Assembly: GCF_010974945.1 (NCBI RefSeq)
Contig: NZ_JAAIVB010000075.1
Span: 1-64,000, forward strand
Reading direction: 5' to 3'
Origin: Noviherbaspirillum galbum
GTDB taxonomy: Bacteria; Pseudomonadota; Gammaproteobacteria; Burkholderiales; Burkholderiaceae_D
DNA: 64,000 nt
The notes beneath the pieces are model-generated. The model was not told where the DNA came from and made no database searches. It saw only the letters and a program-made list of their open reading frames with translations. Numbering within the stretch: position 1 is the first letter of the stretch; every line of letters starts with the position of its first letter. The position numbers and the translations under genes were made by a program. This document shows positions 9,128 through 17,551 of this stretch, piece after piece.

Positions 9128-10432
9128 ATGACACCCGGATTCATCTTCGCAACCGGCATCGAAAACAGCATTCCGACGATACGCAATGGCACGCATCGCG
9201 TCGATGAAATGGAAAAGTGCGGCCACTACCGGCATTGGCGCACCGACTTCGACCTGGTGCAGGAGCTCGGCATCAATTTCCTGCGCTACGGTCCGCCCCT
9301 GCACAGCACCTTCCTGGGGCCGGACCGCCATGACTGGTCGTTCGCCGACGAAACCTTTTGCGAGCTCGAACGCCGCGACATCGTGCCCATCGTCGACCTC
9401 TGCCATTTCGGCGTGCCCGACTGGATGGGCAATTTCCAGAACCCCGACTTCCCCGAACTGTTCGCCGCCTACGCGCGGGCGTTCGCGCATCGCTTTCCCT
9501 GGGTCCAGCTCTACACGCCGGTGAACGAGATGTTCATCTGCGCGGTGTTCTCCGCGCTGTACGGCTGGTGGAACGAACAGCTGCAGAGTGATCGCGCCTT
9601 CGTCACGGCGCTCAAGCACCTGGTCAAGGCAAACGTGCTGGCCATGAAATGCATCCTGCAGGAGCGGCCCGATGCCTTGTTCATCCAGAGCGAGTCGTCG
9701 GAATACTTCCATGCCGAAAATCCGGCGGCGATCCGGCCGGCGGAACTTGCCAATGCGCGGCGTTTCCTGTCGCTGGACCTGAACTATGGCCGGCGCGTGG
9801 ATTCGGAAATGTACGAATATCTCATGGACAACGGCATGACCCGGGACGAGTACCGTTTCTTCATGAAAAACAATCTCAAGCATCACTGCATCATGGGCAA
9901 CGACTATTACATGACCAACGAACACCTCGTCTCCGACGACGGCACGACCCGGGCTTCAGGCGAAATCTTCGGCTATGCCGTCATCACCCGCCAATACCAT
10001 GAACGTTACCGGCTCCCGGTGATGCATACCGAGACCAACCTGATGCAGGGAACGAACGGCGACGAGGCGGTGACCTGGCTGCGCAAGCAATGGGCGAACG
10101 TCCTGCGCGTGCGCAATGACGGCGTGCCCATCGTCGGCTTCACCTGGTATTCGCTGACCGACCAGGTGGATTGGGACAGCGCCCTGCGCGAAGACAATGG
10201 CCACGTGAATCCGCTGGGACTATATGACCTCGACCGCAGGATCCGCCCGGTGGGCGAGGCCTACCGCAAGCTGATCCAGGACTGGGGCCAGGTCCTGCCG
10301 ACGCAGAGCGTGTGCCTGCAGGTGCCCGTCGTGATGCCGAGCGAGCATGGCCATGACTGGGCCCGCCGGCAGCGCGCGCAGGCTTACGTCACCCGCAAGG
10401 CGGATACCTCGGCGCCCCACAATACCGAGTAA
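9128..10432 (+). CDS. family-1-like glycoside hydrolase
   Basis: A soluble TIM-barrel enzyme of 434 residues without a signal peptide. It resembles GH1 beta-glucosidases: TPVNEMF near residue 134 holds the acid/base Glu (TFNEP in classic members), and HTETNLM holds the likely nucleophile Glu (TENG in classic members). The C-terminal WYSLTDQVDWD resembles the GH1 WSLxDNxEW signature. Both catalytic neighbourhoods are altered (NEM for NEP, TETN for TENG), so this is a divergent branch with unknown substrate. The start at 9128 is set by AGGAGG (9113-9118). It may be a small operon with the next two genes. Confidence 0.85.
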   Translation: MTPGFIFATGIENSIPTIRNGTHRVDEMEKCGHYRHWRTDFDLVQELGINFLRYGPPLHSTFLGPDRHDWSFADETFCELERRDIVPIVDLCHFGVPDWMGNFQNPDFPELFAAYARAFAHRFPWVQLYTPVNEMFICAVFSALYGWWNEQLQSDRAFVTALKHLVKANVLAMKCILQERPDALFIQSESSEYFHAENPAAIRPAELANARRFLSLDLNYGRRVDSEMYEYLMDNGMTRDEYRFFMKNNLKHHCIMGNDYYMTNEHLVSDDGTTRASGEIFGYAVITRQYHERYRLPVMHTETNLMQGTNGDEAVTWLRKQWANVLRVRNDGVPIVGFTWYSLTDQVDWDSALREDNGHVNPLGLYDLDRRIRPVGEAYRKLIQDWGQVLPTQSVCLQVPVVMPSEHGHDWARRQRAQAYVTRKADTSAPHNTE

Positions 10433-10470
10433 CATCTGGCTTTACATCCGGATTTCACGAAGGGGCGCAC

Positions 10471-10887
10471 ATGAGCGAGGAACGACAGCAGCAAGGGCAG
10501 CAGAGCCAGTTCGGCGATGACCAGCAATTCCAGGACGGCCTGAAGATGCGCACGCAGGTCATGGGGGAAGCGTTCGTCAATGCCGCCTTCGGCAATGCAA
10601 CCGAATTCACGATGCCGCTCCAGGAATACATCACCCGCAATGCATGGGGCACGGTTTGGCAGCGCGGTGTCCTGGAGCTGAAGACCCGCAGCCTCGTCAC
10701 GGTGGCGATGCTGACCGCCCTGGGGCGCGCCCACGAGCTCAAGGGCCACGTCCGCGGCGCGCTCAACAACGGCGCCACGCCCGAGGAAATCCGGGAAGTC
10801 CTGCTGCAGGCTTCGGTCTACTGCGGCATGCCGCTTGCGGTCGATGCCTTCCGTGTCGCCCAGGAAGTCATCGAACCGAAGACCTGA
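10471..10887 (+). CDS. carboxymuconolactone decarboxylase family protein
   Basis: A 138-residue all-helical protein close in size to 4-carboxymuconolactone decarboxylase PcaC. The motif ELKTRSLVTVAMLTALGRAHELKGHVRGALNNGATPEE with ASVYCGMP is characteristic; PcaC-type members have a single Cys and lack the CxxC of the AhpD peroxidase group, as here. PcaC removes CO2 in the protocatechuate branch of the beta-ketoadipate pathway. No other pca gene is near, so the real substrate may be different. Thirty-eight bases separate it from the glycosidase gene. Confidence 0.85.
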   Translation: MSEERQQQGQQSQFGDDQQFQDGLKMRTQVMGEAFVNAAFGNATEFTMPLQEYITRNAWGTVWQRGVLELKTRSLVTVAMLTALGRAHELKGHVRGALNNGATPEEIREVLLQASVYCGMPLAVDAFRVAQEVIEPKT

Positions 10888-10897
10888 CCGACCTGAC

Positions 10898-10913
10898 TGG
10901 CACGAAGCATGCA
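10898..10913 (+). promoter_or_regulatory. candidate sigma-54 promoter for the CHRD lipoprotein
   Basis: TGGCACG at 10898-10904 followed by ATGCA at 10909-10913 gives the GG-N10-GC spacing of sigma-54 promoters with one departure from TTGC. A start point about 12 bases past the GC would fall near 10924, just before the chosen start at 10943. It lies in the short gap after the decarboxylase gene. Confidence 0.4.
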
Positions 10914-10942
10914 TCGTCTTTTGCGAAAGGATGGTGCATGAC

Positions 10943-11539
10943 ATGGTGACGATCCAGTCTCTCATCGCACGGGCGCGGCGCCGCGCCCTTCCCGCCCTTG
11001 TTGCCGTGATGCTTGTCGCCTGCGGCGGCGGGCATGATGATTTTCCCGAGGCGTACACCGCGACGCTGATCGGCGCCCAGCAGGTGCCGCCCGTCGCTTC
11101 CATCGCCAGCGGCGTCGGCCTTGTCACGGTGGACGTGGACAGGCGCGGCCTGCTGGCCAGCGCCGTCATCAATGGCGCCGCCGGCACCAGCGTGCATGTG
11201 CATTCCGGCGCGGCCGGGGTGAACGGCCCGGTGACCATCCCGCTCGCGCAGGACCCGAGCGGCGTGTGGATCGCCCGCGCTACCTTGAGCGGCGAGCAGT
11301 ACGCGGCGCTTCGCAACGGTAATTTTTACCTGGACGTGCATACCGCCGCCAACCCGAATGGCGAACTGCGCGGGCAGCTACAGCTGCAAATTCCGAACGA
11401 CCAGCAGGCCCAGGCCATCTTCCAGTTCCGCAACCTGGTTCCGCTGATCGAACAGCAGCGCCAGCAGATCGACGACATCCTGTTCGGCGACACCGAGCCG
11501 CGGTCGGGCATCGGCATCGGTATCGGTCTAGGCTTCTAG
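10943..11539 (+). CDS. CHRD-domain lipoprotein
   Basis: A 198-residue predicted lipoprotein: basic N-terminus, hydrophobic segment and the lipobox LVAC near residue 26. The CHRD domain (about 38-150) is recognisable by LIGAQQVPPVASIASG, the central VHVHSGAAGVNGPVTIPL, and NFYLDVHTAANPNGELRGQL. CHRD is a domain first seen in chordin and common in exported bacterial proteins of unknown role. The tail (150-198) is helical with Gln-rich stretches and ends in Gly-Ile repeats (GIGIGIGLGF). Start 10943 gives a normal signal peptide; an ATG at 10931 has its ribosome site too close. A second CHRD protein is encoded at 42556-43020. Confidence 0.85.
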   Translation: MVTIQSLIARARRRALPALVAVMLVACGGGHDDFPEAYTATLIGAQQVPPVASIASGVGLVTVDVDRRGLLASAVINGAAGTSVHVHSGAAGVNGPVTIPLAQDPSGVWIARATLSGEQYAALRNGNFYLDVHTAANPNGELRGQLQLQIPNDQQAQAIFQFRNLVPLIEQQRQQIDDILFGDTEPRSGIGIGIGLGF

Positions 11540-11597
11540 GGGAGCTGCCGGGAGAGCACGCCGGGGCAAGGTCGAATGCGCCGGCGCGGGAAACGAC

Positions 11598-12005
11598 TTA
11601 CTTGGGGGCAGCGGGCGTGGCCAGGGGCTTGCCCTTCTCGACCGCGTACACGCCGATCAGCTTGGCCGGCACGGTTCCGCTGTTGCGCGCGTCATGCACC
11701 TTGCCCGCCGGAATGACGAACGCTTCGCCGGCCTTCACCGTGCGCGGCGGCTCCCCGTCGATCAGCAGTTCGGTCTCTCCCTCGAGCACGTAGCTGATCT
11801 CGTCGCCCGGATGGCTATGGCGGCCAGCCGTCGCGCCGGGCGCCACCTCGACGCGCGCCACCACCGCTTCGTGGTTAGGAATGGACATGTCGGCCTTCTG
11901 CACCATCTCGCGCTTGAGGCCGCTGGCCTGGGCATGGGCGCCGGCGGAAGCGGCCAGGCCGAGGATGCAAAACAGTGAAACGGAAAGCTGCCTGGTACGG
12001 GTCAT
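11598..12005 (-). CDS. exported cupin-domain protein
   Basis: A 135-residue protein with a signal peptide (about 1-26, ending AGAHAQA). The cupin barrel carries motif 1 GRHSHPGDEISYVLEGETELLIDG, with two His residues and one Glu as metal ligands, and a shorter motif 2 GKVHDARNSG. Such single-domain exported cupins bind a metal; the reaction is not known. It is preceded by a 148-base gap and is convergent with the CHRD lipoprotein gene. No operon partner is evident. Confidence 0.88.
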   Translation of the reverse strand: MTRTRQLSVSLFCILGLAASAGAHAQASGLKREMVQKADMSIPNHEAVVARVEVAPGATAGRHSHPGDEISYVLEGETELLIDGEPPRTVKAGEAFVIPAGKVHDARNSGTVPAKLIGVYAVEKGKPLATPAAPK

Positions 12006-12153
12006 GGTTGTCCTTTGTCTCTATCGTTGAATGACGGGATCGCTGTCGCGCGCGATGTTTCCGGCCACCTCCTGCCTGCAAGGCGGACGTTGCCATTACA
12101 TCACAGATTGCCGGAACGAATCCACCTGGCCTGCGCGTGAAAGCCGATAGCCG

Positions 12154-13551
12154 TCAAAGCCAGTAGTCCAGGAACCGCACCGCCCATTCGCGCATGCGTT
12201 CGCCCATGCCGCGCCGGCGCCACTGCTCCAGGCTGACTTCGTTCGAATCTCGGATGTCCCGCTGGAAGAGCGCTTCCATCTTGTCCGCGAAGTCGGCGCC
12301 CAGCACCACCGCATTGATTTCATCGTTGTGCAGGAAGCTGCGAATGTCGAGGTTGGTCGATCCGATGGTCGACCAGACGCCGTCGATCACCGCAGTCTTG
12401 GCATGCAGGACCGCCGCCTTGCGTTCATATATCCGCACGCCGCCCTGGAGCAGTTCTTCATAGAAGGAACGGCCCGCGTACAGGATCAGGTCGACGTCGG
12501 TCAGGCTGGGAAAGATGATCTCCACGTCCACGCCGCGCCTGGCGGCATCGATCATGGCCTGCACGACCTGGCGGTCCGGCACGAAGTAGGCCGTGGTCAG
12601 GTGGATGCTCTTGTTGGCATTGGCGAACGCCGAGATATAGGTTTTGTAGATGGTGAAGTCCATGTCGTCGGCGGTGCTGCCCAGTGCCCGCACCAGGGCG
12701 TTGCCTTCCTGCTTGAGCGGCGGAAAGTATTGGGCGCCGACGAGCGCGTTGCCGGTCTTGCGTTGCCAGGTATCCAGGAAAAGCTTCTGGAACTCGGCCA
12801 CGACCGGACCTTCGATCTGCATGTGCGTGTCCCGCCAGGCGGCCTCCTTGGGATCCTTGGGCGGCGGCTCCGCGTGGCGGCTGCCGAGGATGGAGCTCTT
12901 GCCATAGACCTTGCTGATGTTGACGCCCCCGGTGAAGGCGACCTTGCCGTCGACCACCAGCAGCTTACGGTGATCGCGCTGGTTGATGTCCCAGTCACCC
13001 GTGGCGCGCAGCGGATTCACCGGATTGAACTCCAGCGTGTTGATGCCGGCCGCGCGCAAGCGCTCGAAGAATTCCTTGGGCGTGTCGAGCGTGCCGACGC
13101 TGTCGTAGATCAGGTTGACCTGCACGCCGCTCGCGCGCTTCTGGATCAGCAGGTCCGCCAGCGCGCGTCCCACTTCGTCCGCCTCGAAGATGTAGGTCTC
13201 GAGGTTGACGTGGTCCTTGGCCGCGCGGATCGCGCTCATCATGGCGCGCATGGTGATCGGCCCGTCGTCCAGCAGGATCACCTTGTTGCCGGCAACGAGC
13301 GGCTTGCCGGCAATCGCCTGCTCCGCCGCGACGTGCCGGCTGAGGAATTCCGCCGCGTCGGCCTTGTTGCCGAGCCGGTCGATGATCGCCTGGCTGCGCG
13401 TGGTGGAAAGCGCGCCGCCGGCGGCAACGATGGTTGGTTCTTGCCTCGGGGCGAGATGGCGGTCACGCAGGTAGGCAACGTCTGGCAGGCTGGCGCATCC
13501 GCCGAGAAATGCCAGCGCCATGATGAAAAGGGTGTGCCGCAGGGAACGCAT
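12154..13551 (-). CDS. phospholipase D-type cardiolipin synthase (lipoprotein)
   Basis: A 465-residue member of the phospholipase D superfamily with two HKD motifs: HRKLLVVDG (His194, Lys196) and HAKTAVIDG (His383, Lys385). Each is followed by the usual Gly-Ser/Gly-Gly and Asn (GGVN, GSTN). These motifs form one active site that joins phosphatidylglycerol or phosphatidylethanolamine units into cardiolipin, as in ClsB/ClsC. In place of membrane helices it has a lipoprotein signal with lipobox LGGC (Cys19), which would place it at the periplasmic face. The length is normal for ClsC-like enzymes. It appears to be transcribed alone. Confidence 0.9.
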   Translation of the reverse strand: MRSLRHTLFIMALAFLGGCASLPDVAYLRDRHLAPRQEPTIVAAGGALSTTRSQAIIDRLGNKADAAEFLSRHVAAEQAIAGKPLVAGNKVILLDDGPITMRAMMSAIRAAKDHVNLETYIFEADEVGRALADLLIQKRASGVQVNLIYDSVGTLDTPKEFFERLRAAGINTLEFNPVNPLRATGDWDINQRDHRKLLVVDGKVAFTGGVNISKVYGKSSILGSRHAEPPPKDPKEAAWRDTHMQIEGPVVAEFQKLFLDTWQRKTGNALVGAQYFPPLKQEGNALVRALGSTADDMDFTIYKTYISAFANANKSIHLTTAYFVPDRQVVQAMIDAARRGVDVEIIFPSLTDVDLILYAGRSFYEELLQGGVRIYERKAAVLHAKTAVIDGVWSTIGSTNLDIRSFLHNDEINAVVLGADFADKMEALFQRDIRDSNEVSLEQWRRRGMGERMREWAVRFLDYWL

Positions 13552-13656
13552 CGCCGCTCCGGAAAGTAAGGGTTCAATGAGGGTTCACGCCCTTCGAGTG
13601 GTTTTCCGGCAAAACCATTCCGCAAGGATGTGGCCTGATTGCACTACACTTGAGGC

Positions 13657-14469
13657 ATGCGAATTGTCGGCGTCGATTTCACTTCAACTCCCCGCAAGGC
13701 CAAGCCGATCACGGTCGCGCACGGACGCCTCGACGGCGCGCTGCTGCGCGTCGATCGATTGGAGGAACATTCCGGCTGGAACTCCTTCGAGGCATGGCTG
13801 GCCGAGCCCGGGCCCTGGCTGGGCGCCTTCGACTTTCCCTTCGGCCTGTCGCGGGAACTGGTCGAACATCTTGGCTGGCCGCTGCGCTGGGCGCCGCTGG
13901 TCGAGCATTGCGCCACCCTGAGCCGCGCCGAGCTGCGCGACACCTTCAAGGCCTTCTGCGACGCGCGGCCGGTCGGCAACAAGTTCGCGCACCGCGCGAC
14001 CGATGGTCCGGCGGGCTCGAGCCCGTCGATGAAATGGGTCAATCCGCCGGTGGCGTATATGTTCCATGAAGGCGCCCGGCGCCTGCTTGCCGCCGGCGTG
14101 ACAGTGTACGGCTTGCATGAAGGCGATCCGCAGCGCATCGCGCTCGAAGGCTATCCGGGAATGATCGCCCGTGCGGTGACGCGCGCTTCGTACAAGAGCG
14201 ACGAGCGCGCGAAGCAGACGCCCGAACGTCGGGCAGCGCGCGAGCAGATCGTGAAGGCGTTGAAGGAGGGCAGGCATCCGCTCGGGATCCGGCTGCAATG
14301 TGCACCGGCATTGGGCAAGACGCTGATCGATGATGGCACCGCCGACTGGCTGGATGCGGTGCTGTGCGCGGTCGCGGCCGCATGGGCCGCGCGGCAGCCG
14401 CGCTTCGGCATGCCGCCCGTGATGGATCCGGTGGAAGGCTGGACCGCGGCGGCGCCGTTCGAGGAATGA
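13657..14469 (+). CDS. DUF429 domain protein
   Basis: A 270-residue soluble protein of the DUF429 family, an RNase H-like fold of unknown role. It begins with MRIVGVDFTSTPRKAKPI, the typical Gly-x-Asp start of the nucleotide-binding strand, followed by GAFDFPFGLSREL. Near the C-terminus DDGTADWLDAVLCAVAAAWA matches the family's conserved Asp-containing helix (D-x-x-DAxxCAxxA). The acidic residues would fit a metal-dependent phosphotransfer site, but no activity is established. It is divergent from the cardiolipin synthase gene with a 105-base gap. Confidence 0.85.
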   Translation: MRIVGVDFTSTPRKAKPITVAHGRLDGALLRVDRLEEHSGWNSFEAWLAEPGPWLGAFDFPFGLSRELVEHLGWPLRWAPLVEHCATLSRAELRDTFKAFCDARPVGNKFAHRATDGPAGSSPSMKWVNPPVAYMFHEGARRLLAAGVTVYGLHEGDPQRIALEGYPGMIARAVTRASYKSDERAKQTPERRAAREQIVKALKEGRHPLGIRLQCAPALGKTLIDDGTADWLDAVLCAVAAAWAARQPRFGMPPVMDPVEGWTAAAPFEE

Positions 14470-14547
14470 TTCCAGCCATCGTCAGGACGACCTCCCGACG
14501 ATGGACGCATGGAGGCAACCGCCTCCTTTCATTTCAGTGCGTGGCGT

Positions 14548-14799
14548 TCAGACGTTGGGTCCGATGCGGATCTTGTCCTGCACGCTGGAAATCGCATACC
14601 CCTTGTCCTTGATCTGCTCCAGCGCATCGCGCGCATCGAGGCCCTGCACGGACTCGTTGTCTTCATCCAGATCCACGTTGTGCTCGGCCGTTTCCCAATC
14701 GATGTTCGTTGCCTCGTTGGGAATGGGGCGGCCCTCGGGCACGGCGAGGTAGGAGTAATGACCTCCCTGGTCAGGGCGTTTGTACACGTCGACTTTCAT
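14548..14799 (-). CDS. small acidic DUF6139-like protein
   Basis: An 83-residue acidic cytoplasmic protein starting MKVDVYKRPDQGGHYSYLAV and containing an acidic stretch (VDLDEDNESVQGLDARDA). Small proteins of this type are common in Burkholderiales and I believe this is the DUF6139 family; function unknown. The start at 14799 is fixed by AAAGGATGG just upstream; a longer reading from 14901 has no ribosome site. It is convergent with DUF429 and lies alone. Confidence 0.7.
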   Translation of the reverse strand: MKVDVYKRPDQGGHYSYLAVPEGRPIPNEATNIDWETAEHNVDLDEDNESVQGLDARDALEQIKDKGYAISSVQDKIRIGPNV

Positions 14800-15049
14800 G
14801 TTTCCATCCTTTAAAAAAGCGCAGTCTGTCATTGACTGAATGGCATGGCAAAGGTTGCGGACCCGGGAAACGGGCGACCGACATGCCACTCCTTGCCGCA
14901 CCGCTTTCCCCTCCCTTTGACCGCTGAAATCAGCGCAGTTCTTACGACTTTTTCAAGTCTTTCCTCAATTCGGTTGACCTTGCTGCAACGAATGTTTCCG
15001 CTTTCGCACATTCGCTGAAACAAATCTTTACGAGTTGCATGATTGAGTA
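14800..15049. other. AT-richer intergenic region without a recognised gene
   Basis: This stretch between the DUF6139-like gene and the promoter at 15050 is less GC-rich than its surroundings. It holds a short palindrome CGCTGAAATCAGCG near 14920-14935 and several A/T tracts. Short open frames here have no ribosome sites. I see no gene. Confidence 0.5.
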
Positions 15050-15078
15050 TTGAACGTCGGAAATCCAGTATTTAGAAT
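15050..15078 (+). promoter_or_regulatory. sigma-70 promoter for the exported hydrolase
   Basis: TTGAAC (15050-15055) and TAGAAT (15073-15078) are 17 bases apart, matching both boxes well in an otherwise AT-richer region. The next gene on this strand starts at 15246, so the transcript would have a leader of about 160 bases. Confidence 0.5.
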
Positions 15079-15245
15079 GGGCAATGTTGAGATGCGTCAA
15101 GAAACGATTTGTTTTCTGGCAATGACGCGGACAACGCTTCGCCTACAGGCCATTCGGATTGCGCGCCATGCGCTTCACCCGACATGCATGCGAAGCAGGA
15201 GGGCGCCTAGGCGACCGTGTGCCAATTCGTCGTGTGTGAAAAAGT

Positions 15246-16481
15246 ATGTTTCATCGATTACTTCAGAAACGTGACGCGAAAAAGAGCTGGACCCTTCCGG
15301 CGATGATCGGACTGATCTCGCTCACCGTCATCTTGTTAACCCATTCCGCACCCGCGCCCGCCGTGACGCTGGATGCAGCCCTGAACGAACAAGTCGTCAT
15401 GATCCCCGTCGTCTCCGGCGGCGAGAGCGTCGACCTGGAAACCACCATCTTCAAGCCCCCCGGCGAAGGTCCCTTCCCGCTGGTGATCATGAACCACGGC
15501 AAGGCGCTGGGCAACCCGCGCGCGCAAGGCCGCGACCGCTTCGTCGTGCTGAGCCGCGAGTTCGTGCGCCGCGGCTATGCGGTCGTCATCCCGATGCGCA
15601 AGGGCTTTTCGAAGTCCACCGGCGACTATACCGATCCGGGCTGCAACATGACCGCCCACGGCCAGATGCAGGCGGACGACCTGCAGGGCACCCTCGAATA
15701 CCTGCGCGGCCAGACATGGGTCGACAAGGACCGCATCGTCGTCGCCGGCCAGTCCTATGGCGGCCTGACCGCGCTGGCGTTCGGCACGCGCAACTTTCCG
15801 GGCGTGCGCGGACTGATCAACTTCGCGGGCGGCCTGCGCATGCATGGCGGCGACTGCCGCTGGGAAGCCTCGCTGGTCAAGGCCTTCGCCAATTTCGGCG
15901 GCAGGACCGCATTGCCCAGCCTCTGGTTCTATGGAGCGAACGACCAGCACTTCAGCCCCGAGCTCGCCTCGCGCATGTATGACGCGTACAACCAGGCCGG
16001 CGGCCACGCCAAGCTTGTGGCGTTCGGCGCATTCAAGAAGGACGCGCACGGCATGAGCGGCAGCCGCGACGGCGTCAAGATCTGGTGGCCCGAGACAGAG
16101 AAGTTCCTGCGGGAAGTCGGCATGCCCACGGAGCCGGTCATTGCCCTGTCGGATGAAATCAAGATTCCGAAGACCGAGTTTGCCTCGATCGAGAACATCG
16201 GCGCCGTGCCCTATCTGCGCGACCGCGGACGGGAGCAATACAAGGTCTTCCTGAGCAAGCCCTTCCCGCGCGCCTTCGCCGTGTCGCCGACCGGCGCATG
16301 GAGCTGGGCCGAGGATGGCGACGATCCGGTCGAGCAGGTGCTCGCGGAATGCCAGAAGAACAGCTCGCAGCCCTGCAAGCTGTATGCGGTCGACAACAAT
16401 GTGGTGTGGGCGGACAACCAGCCCGTGACCACCGCCGCCGCGCCGGTCGCTCCCAGCGCCCAGGCCCTTACCGGTCCCTGA
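15246..16481 (+). CDS. exported alpha/beta hydrolase, dienelactone-hydrolase-like
   Basis: A 411-residue protein with an N-terminal hydrophobic segment (about 18-38), so it is secreted or membrane-anchored. The hydrolase core has VIMNHGKALG (oxyanion region), GQSYGG with the nucleophile Ser near residue 172, and a likely catalytic His in KKDAHGM. The C-terminal 120 residues form a second domain with FAVSPTGAWSWAEDG and two Cys residues, and end in an Ala/Pro-rich tail. The substrate is unknown; an ester or peptide-ester is likely. The ATG at 15246 has no strong ribosome site. The stop overlaps the next start. Confidence 0.85.
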   Translation: MFHRLLQKRDAKKSWTLPAMIGLISLTVILLTHSAPAPAVTLDAALNEQVVMIPVVSGGESVDLETTIFKPPGEGPFPLVIMNHGKALGNPRAQGRDRFVVLSREFVRRGYAVVIPMRKGFSKSTGDYTDPGCNMTAHGQMQADDLQGTLEYLRGQTWVDKDRIVVAGQSYGGLTALAFGTRNFPGVRGLINFAGGLRMHGGDCRWEASLVKAFANFGGRTALPSLWFYGANDQHFSPELASRMYDAYNQAGGHAKLVAFGAFKKDAHGMSGSRDGVKIWWPETEKFLREVGMPTEPVIALSDEIKIPKTEFASIENIGAVPYLRDRGREQYKVFLSKPFPRAFAVSPTGAWSWAEDGDDPVEQVLAECQKNSSQPCKLYAVDNNVVWADNQPVTTAAAPVAPSAQALTGP

Positions 16482-16732
16482 TGATGGACAAGCCCGCCGG
16501 CAAGCCGCCTGAACCGGAAAAGACCAGCTTGCTGGCCACCTTCACCCGCGGCTATTCCGGCCCCGTCAGCCAGGTGGCCCTGTCCGCCATGAGCGCCTGG
16601 ATGATCGTCACCGGCCTGAAGGGGCTGGCGGGCTTCGAGGTCAACGCGCGGACCGCGCTGGCCGACTTGCTCGGCGTAATCATCGTCATCGCCTTGCTGC
16701 GCTGGGCCCGCACCCGCTTCAACATCCGATAG
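16481..16732 (+). CDS. small two-helix membrane protein
   Basis: An 83-residue protein whose ATG overlaps the stop of the hydrolase gene (ATGA), a sign of translational coupling. It has a polar N-terminus, then two hydrophobic helices (about 28-50 and 60-77), and a basic C-terminal end. No family is recognised. Coupling suggests it works with the hydrolase at the membrane, which is inference. Confidence 0.6.
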   Translation: MMDKPAGKPPEPEKTSLLATFTRGYSGPVSQVALSAMSAWMIVTGLKGLAGFEVNARTALADLLGVIIVIALLRWARTRFNIR

Positions 16733-16780
16733 AACTTCGCGCATGCCATCTTGTCTTTCCCTTCATGCAAGGGGAAGACG

Positions 16781-17551
16781 ATGGCAGAACAAAAATGGCC
16801 TGACATGATCTGGATCGTGCGGCACGGGCAGAGTGCGGGCAACGTCGCGCGCGATGCCGCCGAAGCCGCCGGCCATCCGCTCATCGATATCGCCACGCGC
16901 GACATCGACGTTCCATTGTCGCCGCTCGGACGCATGCAGGCGGAAGCGCTGGGCAACTGGTTCGGCCAGATGCCCGGCGAGCAACGTCCCGGCGTGGTGC
17001 TCTGCTCCTCTTACGCACGGGCGCGCTCGACCGCGGAGATCGCGCTCAATGCCGCCGGCATCGACCTCGACGATATCACCTTCGTCACCGACGAGCGCCT
17101 GCGCGAGAAGGAATTCGGCATCCTCGACCGGCTGACGAAGGTCGGCATCATCCAGAAGTATCCTGAACTGCACGAGCAACGCTCGCACGTCGGCAAGTTC
17201 TATTTCCGGCCTCCCGGCGGGGAAAGCTGGTGCGACGTCATCCTGCGCCTGCGAAGCGTGATCGACACCATCTGCCGCGAATACCGCAAGGAAAGGGTAT
17301 TGATCGTCGGGCACCAGGTCATCGTCAATTGCTTTCGCTATCTGCTTGAGCGCATGGACGAACAACACATCCTCGACATTGACCGCCAGAACGACGTGCC
17401 AAACTGTTCGGTCACTTCCTATGAGTTCGACCTCGCGCGCGGACGCCATGGCAAGCTCGTGCCGCGGCTCGTCAACTTCGTCGCTCCGCTGCGCGACGCC
17501 GGCACGCCGGTGACCGTCGAGCCGGACGTTCCCGCCGCGCCGAAATCATGA
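16781..17551 (+). CDS. histidine phosphatase superfamily protein
   Basis: A 256-residue phosphoglycerate-mutase-like phosphatase. The catalytic motif IVRHGQSAGN is near residue 10, with the second conserved His in VLIVGHQV and a Glu in REKEFGILDR. The fold can dephosphorylate sugars, nucleotides or proteins; the substrate here is unknown. The start at 16781 follows AAGGGGAAG. The last codons overlap the next gene (ATGA), so it is coupled to NAD(P)H-hydrate dehydratase; a metabolite-repair or small-phosphate role would fit. Confidence 0.9.
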   Translation: MAEQKWPDMIWIVRHGQSAGNVARDAAEAAGHPLIDIATRDIDVPLSPLGRMQAEALGNWFGQMPGEQRPGVVLCSSYARARSTAEIALNAAGIDLDDITFVTDERLREKEFGILDRLTKVGIIQKYPELHEQRSHVGKFYFRPPGGESWCDVILRLRSVIDTICREYRKERVLIVGHQVIVNCFRYLLERMDEQHILDIDRQNDVPNCSVTSYEFDLARGRHGKLVPRLVNFVAPLRDAGTPVTVEPDVPAAPKS

